Positions 23,031 to 32,825 of a DNA stretch of 39,042 nucleotides are shown here, piece by piece; position 1 is the first letter of the stretch, and the number at the start of each line of letters is the position of its first letter. A model generated the notes under the pieces. That model searched no databases and had not been told where the DNA came from. It was given only the letters and a program-made list of their open reading frames with translations. Source of the DNA: JAUPVL01 sp964512085 (GTDB lineage Bacteria > Patescibacteriota > Saccharimonadia > CAILAD01 > BJGX01). Made by a program: the position numbers and the translations under genes. The stretch lies in assembly GCA_964512085.1 (NCBI GenBank), contig CAZEIU010000004.1, positions 1-39,042 on the forward strand, given 5' to 3'.

Positions 23031-23037
23031 ACTTACC

Positions 23038-23064
23038 AAAAAACCACCTTTTTTAAATAGGTGG
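23038..23064 (-). terminator. Terminator of rpsL-rpsG
   Basis: On the minus strand CCACCT, 9-nt loop, AGGTGG followed by six T; 40 nt after the rpsG stop and convergent with the 22321 gene terminator. Confidence 0.75.
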
Positions 23065-23103
23065 ATTTTCAGCCTGACTCTTCGTATCTATATTTATATA
23101 TCT

Positions 23104-23580
23104 CTAGTAGCGGGCAAAATGAGCAAATGCTTTGTTGGCCTCAGCCATTTGATGAGCATCTTGTTTTTTCTTAATTGCGTCGCCTTCTTCGTTGTAAGCG
23201 TTTACAAGCTCTGCGCTAAGACGTTTGTCGAAGCTTTTGCCCGATTTGGCTCTAGCGCTATCTAGTATCCATATGAGAGCATAGTGAACTTTACGATCAC
23301 CTTTGACCTCCATAGGCACTTGATAGTTTGCACCACCAATACGACGGCTTTTTACCATTACGGCTGGACTGACGTTTTTTACGGCAGTTTCTAATACTTC
23401 TACTGGCTCTGCTTTGGTCTTAACTGCGGCTTGTTCTATGGCAGAATACACCAATCGTTCGGCAATTTGTTTTTTGCCATCTTGCATAACCTTGTTGATA
23501 GTTTTAGACACCAAAACGTTTTTGTAAACGCGATCTGGAGCAATTTTTCTTTTGAGTGATTTAGTAACTTTTCTTGGCAT
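23104..23580 (-). CDS. rpsG: 30S ribosomal protein S7
   Basis: Primary binder that organises the 30S head and touches E-site tRNA. At 158 aa it starts MPRKVTKSLKRKIAPDRVYK; 'ETAVKNVSPAVMVKSRRIGG' and NYQVPMEVKGDRKVHYALIW are typical, ending in MAEANKAFAHFARY. It follows rpsL by 5 nt. fusA and tuf, its usual downstream partners, are elsewhere. Confidence 0.98.
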   Translation of the reverse strand: MPRKVTKSLKRKIAPDRVYKNVLVSKTINKVMQDGKKQIAERLVYSAIEQAAVKTKAEPVEVLETAVKNVSPAVMVKSRRIGGANYQVPMEVKGDRKVHYALIWILDSARAKSGKSFDKRLSAELVNAYNEEGDAIKKKQDAHQMAEANKAFAHFARY

Positions 23581-23585
23581 TATAT

Positions 23586-24008
23586 TTAAGCTTTCTTAGC
23601 GCCTTCACGCTTTGTTCCATATTTACTTCTGCCCTGCTTGCGATCTGATACGCCAGCAGTATCGAGTGCGCCACGTACTACGTGATAACGCACACCAGGT
23701 AAGTCTTTTACTCTACCACCACGAATAAGCACAACTGAGTGTTCTTGCAAGTTGTGACCTTGGCCACCGATATAGGCAGTTACTTCCATGCCATTAGTAA
23801 GTCTTACCCTAGCAACCTTACGCAAAGCTGAGTTTGGCTTTTTGGGGGTCATGGTCTTTACTTGAGTACAAACACCCCGTTTGAGCGGTGAGTTCATACT
23901 ACTAGTTTTTACCTTGAGTGCGTTAAAACTCTTAGCCAAAGCTGGAGCTTTGTTCTTGCGAGCTTTGCGGGTTCTTGGTTTTCGAATAAGTTGGTTAATT
24001 GTTGGCAT
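23586..24008 (-). CDS. rpsL: 30S ribosomal protein S12
   Basis: Decoding-centre protein. At 140 aa it is the longer form seen in Firmicutes, with an extra stretch before 'LKRGVCTQVKTMTPKKPNSA'. The lysines whose mutation gives streptomycin resistance (K57 in PKKP and K101 in GRVKDLPGVRYH) are wild type. The leader is only about 12 nt and has no Shine-Dalgarno. Confidence 0.98.
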   Translation of the reverse strand: MPTINQLIRKPRTRKARKNKAPALAKSFNALKVKTSSMNSPLKRGVCTQVKTMTPKKPNSALRKVARVRLTNGMEVTAYIGGQGHNLQEHSVVLIRGGRVKDLPGVRYHVVRGALDTAGVSDRKQGRSKYGTKREGAKKA

Positions 24009-24027
24009 AATGTTTTATAACTTTGCT

Positions 24028-24056
24028 ATTTTATCAGTTACGACTGTTTTGGTCAA
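24028..24056 (-). promoter_or_regulatory. Promoter of rpsL-rpsG
   Basis: Minus strand TTGACC (24051-24056), 17-nt spacer, TAAAAT (24028-24033) with TG one base before the -10. The -35 overlaps the rpoC stop codon, so rpsL-rpsG can be expressed apart from rpoBC. Confidence 0.82.
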
Positions 24057-27000
24057 GATATATCCTCTTGGTCATGAAAACCTGTTCCTACCGGGATTAG
24101 TCGTCCGATAATAACGTTTTCTTTAAGACCTCTTAGTTTATCTTGTTTACCACGCATAGCAGCCGAAATTAACACTTTAGTGGTTTCTTGGAAACTTGCT
24201 GCCGACAACCAACTATCGGAACTGGTAGAAATCTTAGTAATTGGCATAAGTAGATTCTCGTAGGTTGCAGGTTTTGCTTTTTTGTCTTTTACTCGGGCGT
24301 TTTCTTCTGTCATTACTGAGCGCGATACAATATCTCCAGATATAAACTCAGTGTCATATGGTTCTTCTATACGTACTCTCGAGAACATTTGTCTAATCAT
24401 TACCTCGATATGTTTTGCGGCAATGGTTTGACCTTGACTCAAGTAAATAGTTTGTACTTCATCGATAATGTAACGCTGAACAGCTTCTTCACCTTGAAGT
24501 TTTAGCATATCTTGGAGGTTTATTGAACCTTCGGTTATTCTTTGACCAACAGTCACAAGATCGCCGTTTTTAACTTCTAGACCGGTGTATTCGCCTACGG
24601 TGTACTCTCTAGAATTGCCACTATCGTGAGCCAATACTACTTGTGTAGGTTCGATAGTAACTGTACCGACACCACCGGCTTTTATAGTCTTTTTGCCGTC
24701 GGCAGATTCGGCGAGTACTTGCGATCGGGTAACTTTATCACCAGTCTTTACTTTTACCTTCATATCTTTGAGAGGATATTTAGTGACTTTTTGATCGGCC
24801 GGAACAATGGTAATAATTTGTTTGTTGTCTTTTTTGGTAAGTTTAATAGTACCGTCAATGTCGGCCAAAATTGCTTGACCTTTTGGAGCTCTGGCTTCGA
24901 AGATTTCTTCTACTCGAGGTAAACCTTGGGTGATGTCACCACCAATACCAGTAGCGTGCTTAGTATCCATAGTAAGCTGAGTACCAGGCTCACCAATACT
25001 TTGGGCAGCCATGATACCTACGGCTTCACCAAGACGAACTTGGTAGCCTTTGGCTAAATCTACACCGTAACATTTTTGACACAAGCCCCATCCGCTTTGA
25101 CACTTAAGAATTGATCTAATCTTCACAGAGTCTATTTCTAATTGGTCAATGAGTTTGGCTACTTCGGGCGAAATTAGTTCGCCTTTTTTCACAATCACAT
25201 CACCCGATTTAGGATGTACTACTTTTTCCATAGCCGTACGACCAACTATCCATGCCGACAAGCCTTCTTCGCCAGCGGCAATAGCTTCGTTTCTGTTCAT
25301 CACATAACCTTGTTTGTCACCACAATCGTTTTCAGAAATAACAATATCTTGAGCAACGTCAACAAGTCTTCTGGTAAGATAGCCAGACTCTGAGGTTCTA
25401 AGGGCGGTGTCGGTTAGACCCTTACGAGCACCGTGAGTAGAGATAAAGTATTCTAGAACTCCAAGACCGTCTTTATAGTTAGATCTTACAGGCAACTCAA
25501 TAATTCTACCAGCAGGGCTAAGCATTAGACCGAGCATACCACTCATTTTGTTTATTTGACCCAAACTTGCACGAGCACTGGAGTTTAGATCGTCTTTTAG
25601 GGTTGAGTCTGAGCTTTTAATAGCTTCACCTAGTAGGCTTTCGACATCTTCACCAACTCGTTTCCATACTTCTACAGTACGAGCATATCTTTCGTTGTCG
25701 GTAATTAAACCTTGTTGATATTGAGTAACGTATTCTAATACTTTAGCTTCACCATCTTGTATAAGTTTGGCTCTTTCTGGTGGTTCGATAAGATCGTCCA
25801 TGCCGATTGATATACCAGATTTGGTTGAATATTTAAAACCAAGGTCTTTAATATCATCTACTAATACCGCAGTCACTTCTTGTCCGTATTGTGAGAACAC
25901 ATCGGCCATTACTTTTTGCAGACTAGACTTTACTAACGTTTCATTAATAAATGGCATGTCTTCTGGTAAGATTTCGTTAAACAACAATCTACCAACTGTG
26001 GTGTCTACGATTTGATCATTAATTTTTACTTTTATGCTAGCTCTAAGATCTACCATTTTTTCTTGGTAAGCCATTACTGCTTCTTGGAGGCTTGAGAAAG
26101 CCTTGCCTTCACCTTGCAAGCCTTCTTGAGTTTTGGTTAAGAAATAACATCCCAATACAACGTCTTGACTCGGTATTACTACCGGCTCACCGCTCGATGG
26201 CTTAAGTAGGTTGTGCTTAGAGAGCATAATGTCTCTAGCTTCAGCTTGTGAAGCTGTCGAAAGCGGTACATGAACAGCCATTTGGTCGCCATCGAAGTCG
26301 GCATTAAAAGCAGTACAAACCATCGGGTGTAGCTGAATAGCCTTACCTTCTATAAGCACTGGTTTAAAGGCTTGAATACCAAGTCGGTGTAGGGTTGGTG
26401 CTCTATTAAGAAGAACTAATTTATCAGCAATAACCTCGTCGAGTGTATCCCAAACTTCTGCTCGAGCTCGTTCGATCATACGAGAAGCTGATTTTACATT
26501 GTGAGCAATTCCTTTTTGAATAAGCTGACCAATTACAAATGGCTTAAATAGCTCCAGAGCCATCATTTTTGGTAATCCACATTGATCTAGTTTTAGGTGC
26601 GGACCAATTACAATTACCGATCGTCCCGAGTAGTCTACTCTTTTACCAAGAAGGTTTTGTCTGAATCGACCTTGTTTACCTTTTAGTAAGTCAGTAAGAC
26701 TCTTAAGTTTTTTACGACTACCCGCGGCAGATACTGCTCTATCGCGACGTGCGTTGTTGTCTATTAGGGCATCAACAGCTTCTTGAAGCATACGTTTTTC
26801 GTTTCGACAAATTACTTCTGGAGCTTCAAGAGCAAAAAGTTTTTTAAGACGATTGTTTCTGTTGATTACTCTTCTGTACAAATCGTTAAGGTCAGAGGCG
26901 GCAAATCGTCCTCCATCGAGCTGAACCATTGGACGCAAATCTGGCGGAATAACCGGTAGATTGGTGGTAATCATCCACTCTGGTCGTAATTTAGCCTGAA

Positions 27001-27844
27001 TCATGCCTTCGACAAGCTTGAGACGTTTAAGAGCCTTTTTCTTCTTTTGTCCAACCGATTCTTCGGCTTCGGCGCGTAATGATTTTGCAAGCTTCTTAAG
27101 ATCTACTTTTTCTAATAGCTGTTGGACTGCTTCGGCACCAATACCAGCCTTGAAAACCTGACCAAACTTAATATTGAGCTCTCTGTAGCGTCCTTCTGGT
27201 AATAATTGATGCATTGCTAGATTTGAAATGTCTGAACGTGCCTGAGAATAGTTGGCTTCTAGCTCTTCAAATTCTTTTGCAGCTTCTTCGGTAAGAGATT
27301 CGGCATTGCCTTTTTTTATGTCATATTTTTTAAGCAAGTCTTTGTGTTTTTGTTCATAATCTTTCTTAAGATCGGTAAGTGCGGCAGTTTTGGCAGTTTC
27401 ATCTACTTCGGTAACAATAAAGTTGGCAAAGTATACTACTCTTTCAAGATCTCTAATACCAACATTGAGTATCAAACTCATTGGGCTAGGAGTACCGCGT
27501 AAAAACCAGATGTGTGCTACTGGTACCGACAAAGCAATATGCGCCATTCGCTCTCTTCGCACAATACTTCGAGTTACTAAAACTCCACATTTATCACATT
27601 CTATGCCTTTGTATCGAATGCCTTTGTACTTACCACAATAACACTGCCAATCTTTGGTGGGTCCGAAAATCTTTTCACAAAATAGACCGTCTTTTTCTGG
27701 TTTTTGTGTTCGATAATTGATTGTTTCTGGTTTGGTAACTTCACCGTGCGACCAATCAAGTATGTGTTCTGGACTTGCAACCGAAAGCTTTATACCATCA
27801 AAATCAATAATTTGTTGTTCGTGTGAAAGCATGTCTTTATTCAT
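24053..27844 (-). CDS. rpoC: RNA polymerase beta-prime subunit
   Basis: Holds half of the RNA polymerase active site. At 1263 aa it is complete for a compact bacterium. The N-terminal zinc site is C68, C70, C83, C86. The catalytic loop NADFDGDQ spans 514-521, with Mg-binding Asp516, Asp518 and Asp520. A second zinc cluster (CQSGWGLCQKC) lies in the C-terminal third, near the trigger-loop region MAAQSIGEPGTQLT. It begins 2 nt after rpoB. Confidence 0.99.
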   Translation of the reverse strand: MNKDMLSHEQQIIDFDGIKLSVASPEHILDWSHGEVTKPETINYRTQKPEKDGLFCEKIFGPTKDWQCYCGKYKGIRYKGIECDKCGVLVTRSIVRRERMAHIALSVPVAHIWFLRGTPSPMSLILNVGIRDLERVVYFANFIVTEVDETAKTAALTDLKKDYEQKHKDLLKKYDIKKGNAESLTEEAAKEFEELEANYSQARSDISNLAMHQLLPEGRYRELNIKFGQVFKAGIGAEAVQQLLEKVDLKKLAKSLRAEAEESVGQKKKKALKRLKLVEGMIQAKLRPEWMITTNLPVIPPDLRPMVQLDGGRFAASDLNDLYRRVINRNNRLKKLFALEAPEVICRNEKRMLQEAVDALIDNNARRDRAVSAAGSRKKLKSLTDLLKGKQGRFRQNLLGKRVDYSGRSVIVIGPHLKLDQCGLPKMMALELFKPFVIGQLIQKGIAHNVKSASRMIERARAEVWDTLDEVIADKLVLLNRAPTLHRLGIQAFKPVLIEGKAIQLHPMVCTAFNADFDGDQMAVHVPLSTASQAEARDIMLSKHNLLKPSSGEPVVIPSQDVVLGCYFLTKTQEGLQGEGKAFSSLQEAVMAYQEKMVDLRASIKVKINDQIVDTTVGRLLFNEILPEDMPFINETLVKSSLQKVMADVFSQYGQEVTAVLVDDIKDLGFKYSTKSGISIGMDDLIEPPERAKLIQDGEAKVLEYVTQYQQGLITDNERYARTVEVWKRVGEDVESLLGEAIKSSDSTLKDDLNSSARASLGQINKMSGMLGLMLSPAGRIIELPVRSNYKDGLGVLEYFISTHGARKGLTDTALRTSESGYLTRRLVDVAQDIVISENDCGDKQGYVMNRNEAIAAGEEGLSAWIVGRTAMEKVVHPKSGDVIVKKGELISPEVAKLIDQLEIDSVKIRSILKCQSGWGLCQKCYGVDLAKGYQVRLGEAVGIMAAQSIGEPGTQLTMDTKHATGIGGDITQGLPRVEEIFEARAPKGQAILADIDGTIKLTKKDNKQIITIVPADQKVTKYPLKDMKVKVKTGDKVTRSQVLAESADGKKTIKAGGVGTVTIEPTQVVLAHDSGNSREYTVGEYTGLEVKNGDLVTVGQRITEGSINLQDMLKLQGEEAVQRYIIDEVQTIYLSQGQTIAAKHIEVMIRQMFSRVRIEEPYDTEFISGDIVSRSVMTEENARVKDKKAKPATYENLLMPITKISTSSDSWLSAASFQETTKVLISAAMRGKQDKLRGLKENVIIGRLIPVGTGFHDQEDIS

Positions 27845-27846
27845 TT

Positions 27847-30800
27847 TTATACCTCTTCCGATTCTAAATCTTTTTGTAATTGTTCATCAGCTAAAACCGC
27901 AAAATCATCTTCGGCTTTGGTGTCGGCCAAATCGACTATTGCTTCGCCATCTATTGGAGTATCTGCCGACATTAGTTCGTCATTACCCAAATCGTTAGCT
28001 TCTTTCTTGGTTGCTTCTGCTATTAAGTCTTCGGCATCTATGCTCGAAGCATGTCTTCCGTTTTCAAGATCGACTACCAAGGTAAGACTTTGGAGCTCTT
28101 TTACCAAAACATTAAATGATTCTGGAACACGTGGTCCTTTTATTTCTTCGCCTTTAATAATTGATTCGTAAGCTTTGCTTCTACCAATTACGTCGTCTGA
28201 TTTGATTGTGAGAATTTCTTGCAAAGTATTAGCAGCTCCATAAGCTTCGAGGGCCCATACTTCCATTTCTCCAAATCTTTGTCCACCCATTTGAGCTTTA
28301 CCACCAAGTGGTTGTTGAGTAACCATAGCGTAAGGACCGGTTGATCGAGCGTGTATTTTATCATCAACCATGTGTTGAAGTTTGAGCATATACTTTACCC
28401 CTACTGTGGTCTTGTTTTCGTACGGCTCACCGGTGTATCCAGAATAAAGTTGAGCTTTACCATCTTCTGGTAGGCCGGCTTTTTTGAGCTGTTCTTTGAT
28501 AGCAGGAATCTTTACGCCATCAAATACTGGACTAGCAATTTTGTAGCCAAGTGCTCTTGCAGCCCAACCCAAGTGAGTTTCTAAAATCTGTCCTAAATTC
28601 ATACGTGAACCAACGCCAAGAGTATTAAGAATAATATCTACAGGCGTACCGTCTTCTAAGTAGGGCATGTCTTCTATAGGCATAATTTTAGAAATTACAC
28701 CTTTATCACCATGTCGACCAGCCATTTTATCACCAACTTGAATTTTTCTAAGCTCGGCTACGGCTACATAAATTTGTTGAGTTACGCCGGCAGGAAGATC
28801 GTCGTCGTTGGCTCGACTTAAGATTTTTACATCTACAACCTTACCCATAGCGCCGTTTGGCATTCTTAAGCTAGTATCTTTTACGTCTCGAGCTTTTTCT
28901 CCAAAGATAGCTCTTAGCAAACGCTCTTCGCTTGATAGTTCTGTTTCGCCCTTTGGCGTAATCTTACCTACTAAGATATCTCCAGCGCCAACTTCGGCAC
29001 CAATTCTTACGATACCTTCATCGTCAAGATCTTTAAGGCTTTCTTCAGATACATTCGGAATGTCTCGAGTAACTACTTCTGGTCCTAGCTTAGTATCTCG
29101 AACATCAATTTGATGAGTTTCGATATGAATACTAGTGTATCGATCGTCTTCTACTAATCTTTGTGACACGATAATTGCATCTTCAAAGTTTAGTCCTTCA
29201 AATGGCATAAAGGCTACTACAACGTTTTGGCCTAGCGCAAGCTCTCCGGCTTGAGTACTCATGCCGTCAGCTAAAACATCACCTTTTTTAACTTTTTGAT
29301 CTGTAAAAGCAAGGGCTTTTTGGTGTATACAACTTCCTTGGTTAGAGCGTACAAAATTTATCAAATCATAAGTTTTTGTACCCAGCTTTTTGTATTTTAC
29401 CGTAATAGCTTCGGCGGTTGAGGAAGTTACTACGCCATCGTCTTCAGCCAATACTACTTGACCAGAGTCTTGGGCAACTTTTGCTTCTATACCAGTACCC
29501 ACTACAGGAGAATCTGGTCTTACCAAAGCTACTGCTTGACGTTGCATGTTTGCACCCATCAAGGCTCTTTTAGCATCATCATTTTCTAAGAAAGGAATAA
29601 GGCTTGCCGAAACACCTACGGTTTGCTTACTAGTTACGTCCATGTAAGCAACATTGTTGGCATCTTCTTCGTCGGCTTCACCGCCAATACCACGAACAGC
29701 CACACGAGCTTCTATAAAGTAACCATTTTCATCAGTTGGTGTATTAGCTTGAGCAATTACAACTTTCTCTTCGTCAGAGGCATCAAGATAAACTATTTCT
29801 GAGGTCAATCTGGCTTTTACTCTTATTTCATCACTGCTTGTGGCTTGAAGTTTCTTGGCTGCAGCTACAGATATTTTTTCGCCTGCACCAACTATTGTTT
29901 TGCCACTTTTATCTTTTAATGCAGCTACAGCAATTTCGCCAGCTGATTTTTCTGGAGCAACGCTATTAATAACTTTAAAGTAAGGGCTTTCTATAAAACC
30001 ATACTCATTGATTCTGGCATAGGTAGCCAAAGTACTGACAAGACCAATGTTTGGACCTTCTGGAGTTTCGATAGGACATATTCGACCATAGTGAGTACGG
30101 TGAACGTCACGCACCTCAAAGCCAGCTCGTTCTCTGTTGAGTCCACCTGGCCCCATGGCATTCAAGCGTCTTTTGTGAACAATTTCAGCGAGAGGGTTTA
30201 TTTGATCCATAAATTGACTAAGTTGGTGAGAAGCAAAAAACTCTTTTACGCTTGCCACAATTGGACGTACGTTTACCAATTGAGCTGGCATAATTGTTTC
30301 GGGCTCGGCCAAACTCATACGATCTTTTACAATTCTCTCGGTACGCAAGATACCAACTCTAAATCTTTGTTGAATAAGTTCGCCGACCATTTTAAGTCGT
30401 CTATTGCCAAGATTATCGATATCATCAGTTTGAGCATCAGAATTACTTAAGCGAATAACTTCGGCAATTATAGCTACGAAGTCTTCGCGACGTAATATTC
30501 GATTTTGAGGAGTGTTTTTTACATCTAGGCCAAGGCGTTTATTGACTTTGTAGCGTCCAACTTTTGAAAAATCGTATCTTTTGTAGTCAAAAAACATACC
30601 ATCAATTAAGCTTTTGGAGTTTTCTACAGTTGCTAAATCACCAGGTCGTATTCTTCGATATACTTCCATTAGAGCTTCAGCGGTTGAACTACTTGGATCT
30701 TTGGCTATAGTTTCGTCAATAAATTTAACTTCACCAGTATCTACATCGGCAAATAATTCTTTTAGTTCTTTATCGGTACCGTACCCAAAGGCTCTTAGTA

Positions 30801-31362
30801 GGGCGGTGACGGCAATTTTTCTTTTTCTATCTATTTTTACGGTCATAACCCCGTTTTGCCCAGTTTCAATTTCTAACCAAGCACCGCGGTTAGGAATAAT
30901 TTTGGCACCAAAATAAGAAGCGTTTCCTTCTCTGGTAAAGAAAACGCCTGGTGAACGAACTAGTTGGCTTACTACAACTCTTTCAACACCGTTGATAATA
31001 AAAGTACCGCGCTCGGTCATAACTGGGTAGTCACCCAAGAATATTTCTTGGGTTTTGACTTCGCCAGTCTCTTTGTTTAGGAGTTCGGCATTTACTTTTA
31101 GTGACGCGTCATAACTAAGATTTTTTTCTTTGGTTTGAGCGACTGTAAATTTAGGTTGCTCAAAAAAGTAATCTTTAAGACTTAAAGCATATTTTTTGCC
31201 TGTAAAGTCCTCGATAGGCGAAACTTCATCAAAAAGTTCACGCAAGCCTTCGTCTACAAACCAGTTGTAGGCGTCAGTTTGAATCTTAATTAAATTTGGT
31301 AGCTCTAATTTTTCTTTGTTTTGGTGTAAAAAAACTCGCTCTGTTGCGGGGGTTTTGGCCAT
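27847..31362 (-). CDS. rpoB: RNA polymerase beta subunit
   Basis: Forms the other half of the polymerase cleft. The length is 1171 aa; conserved blocks include GPGGLNRERAGFEVRDVHRT, 'CPIETPEGPNIGLVSTLATY' and GDKMAGRHGDKGVISKI near the C-terminal third. In the rifampicin-binding cluster (379-403) Ile388 replaces the E. coli Asn518 position and Asn401 replaces Ser531; His396 (526), Asp386 (516) and Arg399 (529) are retained. Start ATG at 31362 with AGGAG 11 nt and GAAGGG 4 nt upstream. The transcript carries a structured leader. Confidence 0.99.
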   Translation of the reverse strand: MAKTPATERVFLHQNKEKLELPNLIKIQTDAYNWFVDEGLRELFDEVSPIEDFTGKKYALSLKDYFFEQPKFTVAQTKEKNLSYDASLKVNAELLNKETGEVKTQEIFLGDYPVMTERGTFIINGVERVVVSQLVRSPGVFFTREGNASYFGAKIIPNRGAWLEIETGQNGVMTVKIDRKRKIAVTALLRAFGYGTDKELKELFADVDTGEVKFIDETIAKDPSSSTAEALMEVYRRIRPGDLATVENSKSLIDGMFFDYKRYDFSKVGRYKVNKRLGLDVKNTPQNRILRREDFVAIIAEVIRLSNSDAQTDDIDNLGNRRLKMVGELIQQRFRVGILRTERIVKDRMSLAEPETIMPAQLVNVRPIVASVKEFFASHQLSQFMDQINPLAEIVHKRRLNAMGPGGLNRERAGFEVRDVHRTHYGRICPIETPEGPNIGLVSTLATYARINEYGFIESPYFKVINSVAPEKSAGEIAVAALKDKSGKTIVGAGEKISVAAAKKLQATSSDEIRVKARLTSEIVYLDASDEEKVVIAQANTPTDENGYFIEARVAVRGIGGEADEEDANNVAYMDVTSKQTVGVSASLIPFLENDDAKRALMGANMQRQAVALVRPDSPVVGTGIEAKVAQDSGQVVLAEDDGVVTSSTAEAITVKYKKLGTKTYDLINFVRSNQGSCIHQKALAFTDQKVKKGDVLADGMSTQAGELALGQNVVVAFMPFEGLNFEDAIIVSQRLVEDDRYTSIHIETHQIDVRDTKLGPEVVTRDIPNVSEESLKDLDDEGIVRIGAEVGAGDILVGKITPKGETELSSEERLLRAIFGEKARDVKDTSLRMPNGAMGKVVDVKILSRANDDDLPAGVTQQIYVAVAELRKIQVGDKMAGRHGDKGVISKIMPIEDMPYLEDGTPVDIILNTLGVGSRMNLGQILETHLGWAARALGYKIASPVFDGVKIPAIKEQLKKAGLPEDGKAQLYSGYTGEPYENKTTVGVKYMLKLQHMVDDKIHARSTGPYAMVTQQPLGGKAQMGGQRFGEMEVWALEAYGAANTLQEILTIKSDDVIGRSKAYESIIKGEEIKGPRVPESFNVLVKELQSLTLVVDLENGRHASSIDAEDLIAEATKKEANDLGNDELMSADTPIDGEAIVDLADTKAEDDFAVLADEQLQKDLESEEV

Positions 31363-31400
31363 ATTACCCTTCTCTCCTAATTAAATTACCTTAATGTATC

Positions 31401-31431
31401 AAAAAGCACTTAAATAGCTTCTTTATTTAAG
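31401..31431 (-). promoter_or_regulatory. Second hairpin in the rpoB leader
   Basis: CTTAAATA, 7-nt loop, TATTTAAG (perfect 8-bp AU-rich stem), followed by GTGC then five T on the minus strand. The CCTCC just upstream (31431-31435) could also pair with the rpoB AGGAG site. Function inferred. Confidence 0.45.
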
Positions 31432-31450
31432 GAGGTTTTTCTAAACCGAC

Positions 31451-31492
31451 AAAAAACCGGTACCTACTAAACTATAGGTATAAAACCGGTTT
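31451..31492 (-). terminator. Terminator-like hairpin in the rpoB leader
   Basis: On the minus strand AACCGG pairs with CCGGTT and, after a bulge, TACCTA pairs with TAGGTA, followed by a T run (31451-31456). It lies between the rpoB promoter and rpoB. It could end the upstream clpP-MFS transcript, attenuate rpoBC, or both. Confidence 0.65.
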
Positions 31493-31525
31493 GAATTAGA
31501 GTTTAAGCGTCCTCTCTATACACCT

Positions 31526-31555
31526 ATCTTAATGCATAAAATAGATAATAGTCAA
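31526..31555 (-). promoter_or_regulatory. Promoter of rpoBC
   Basis: Minus strand TTGACT (31550-31555), 18-nt spacer, TAAGAT (31526-31531). The predicted leader is about 155 nt and passes through two hairpins. I see no better promoter downstream of the hairpins. Confidence 0.7.
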
Positions 31556-31574
31556 GTGTTTTAGAGTAAGTTTA

Positions 31575-32819
31575 TTAGCTGGTCTTCAAATTAACCGTTC
31601 TAAATTGTTTGGTTTGATAAATACCATACATCCCTATCAATACTCCAGAGCCCATTAATACGACTAATGGGCTTACCAAATCGGCTGTAACACCGGCCAA
31701 AAACACTGGGGCAATTGCTGCTACATTCATCATCATATTGAGGGTGCCAAATATTTTACCTCTAGTTTCGTCGGTAGAATTAAGTTGCAATAAAGTTTGG
31801 GCCGATACGCTTACGAGGCCGTTGGCAAAACCTAAAACAAAAGCAATTATTACCACGATCAAGTCGAATAAAGGTAAATGGCTTAATCTCGGTACTAATC
31901 CCAGACCAATGAGCATTATCGCTGCAATGGTTATACCAATATCAATTACACGAGTCTTGGCAACATTCTTTAGAAAGTTACCCACAACAATTGCGCCAGC
32001 TACCATTCCAAGAGCAGCCGGAACGATTATTTTAAAGCTTACATTGGCTAGGCTTTGATTAAATATAAGTATGGCAATTGCCGGCGCCAGCACCGCCAAC
32101 ACCCCTAGCATAGCTTGAGCAATTGTCAGGTTTGCGATTGGCAAAACTAAACTCTTATTGGTAATAATTGATCGAAAGTTGGTTTTGATAGTTGAAAATA
32201 CTTGGTGATTTATTTGCTTAAATGTTTGAGACTCAATCTGTGCACGCATACTCGGCAAAGTCATACAAGCCAGCGCAGCAAATACAAATGATGCTGCCGT
32301 AACCCAGTAAACTGCGTTACTTCCCCATACCGCAACGATCGGCCCGGCCAAGCTATAACCTACTGCGAAGCTACCATATAATGTGAATAGAAATAGTGAG
32401 TTGGCAGTTAGAAAATGTTTCTTGTCTACTATGCGTGGCAAGGCTGCTCCTTCGGCAGGAGTAAAGAATTGAGAAAATATCGAAATAATAAATACGCCAA
32501 CATATATAAGTAGTAAATTGTTTTGAAAAACCAAGAAGCTTAGTACCAATATAGCTCGCGCAATATTAGTTACAACCAAAACTTTTTTTCTATCCCAATG
32601 GTCTACATAAGCTCCTGCCAGTACTGCAAAAATAATCGATGGCAAACCAAAAGCTAAGATCAATAAACTTACAGCGATATTGGCGTATCGAGTAGTAGCT
32701 GCCAGCTCATATACTCTAATAATAAGCGCAAAGTTAAGTAGGTTTGCGGCCAACTGACTGGTGAGTTGAGCCGACCATATCTTTAAAAAATTTTTATTTT
32801 TTAAAACATCGTAATACAC
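31575..32819 (-). CDS. MFS transporter, probable exporter
   Basis: Major facilitator superfamily protein of 414 aa with about 12 hydrophobic segments. The motif-A loop between helices 2 and 3 reads 'GAYVDHWDRKKVLVVTNIAR'. The opening MYYDVLKNKNFLKIWSAQLT resembles the EntS/macrolide-exporter branch (MFS_3), so efflux of a small molecule is likely but the substrate is unknown. Start GTG (32817-32819), 6 nt after clpP, with no clear Shine-Dalgarno, so it is probably co-transcribed with clpP. Confidence 0.88.
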   Translation of the reverse strand: MYYDVLKNKNFLKIWSAQLTSQLAANLLNFALIIRVYELAATTRYANIAVSLLILAFGLPSIIFAVLAGAYVDHWDRKKVLVVTNIARAILVLSFLVFQNNLLLIYVGVFIISIFSQFFTPAEGAALPRIVDKKHFLTANSLFLFTLYGSFAVGYSLAGPIVAVWGSNAVYWVTAASFVFAALACMTLPSMRAQIESQTFKQINHQVFSTIKTNFRSIITNKSLVLPIANLTIAQAMLGVLAVLAPAIAILIFNQSLANVSFKIIVPAALGMVAGAIVVGNFLKNVAKTRVIDIGITIAAIMLIGLGLVPRLSHLPLFDLIVVIIAFVLGFANGLVSVSAQTLLQLNSTDETRGKIFGTLNMMMNVAAIAPVFLAGVTADLVSPLVVLMGSGVLIGMYGIYQTKQFRTVNLKTS

Positions 32820-32825
32820 AGTATT

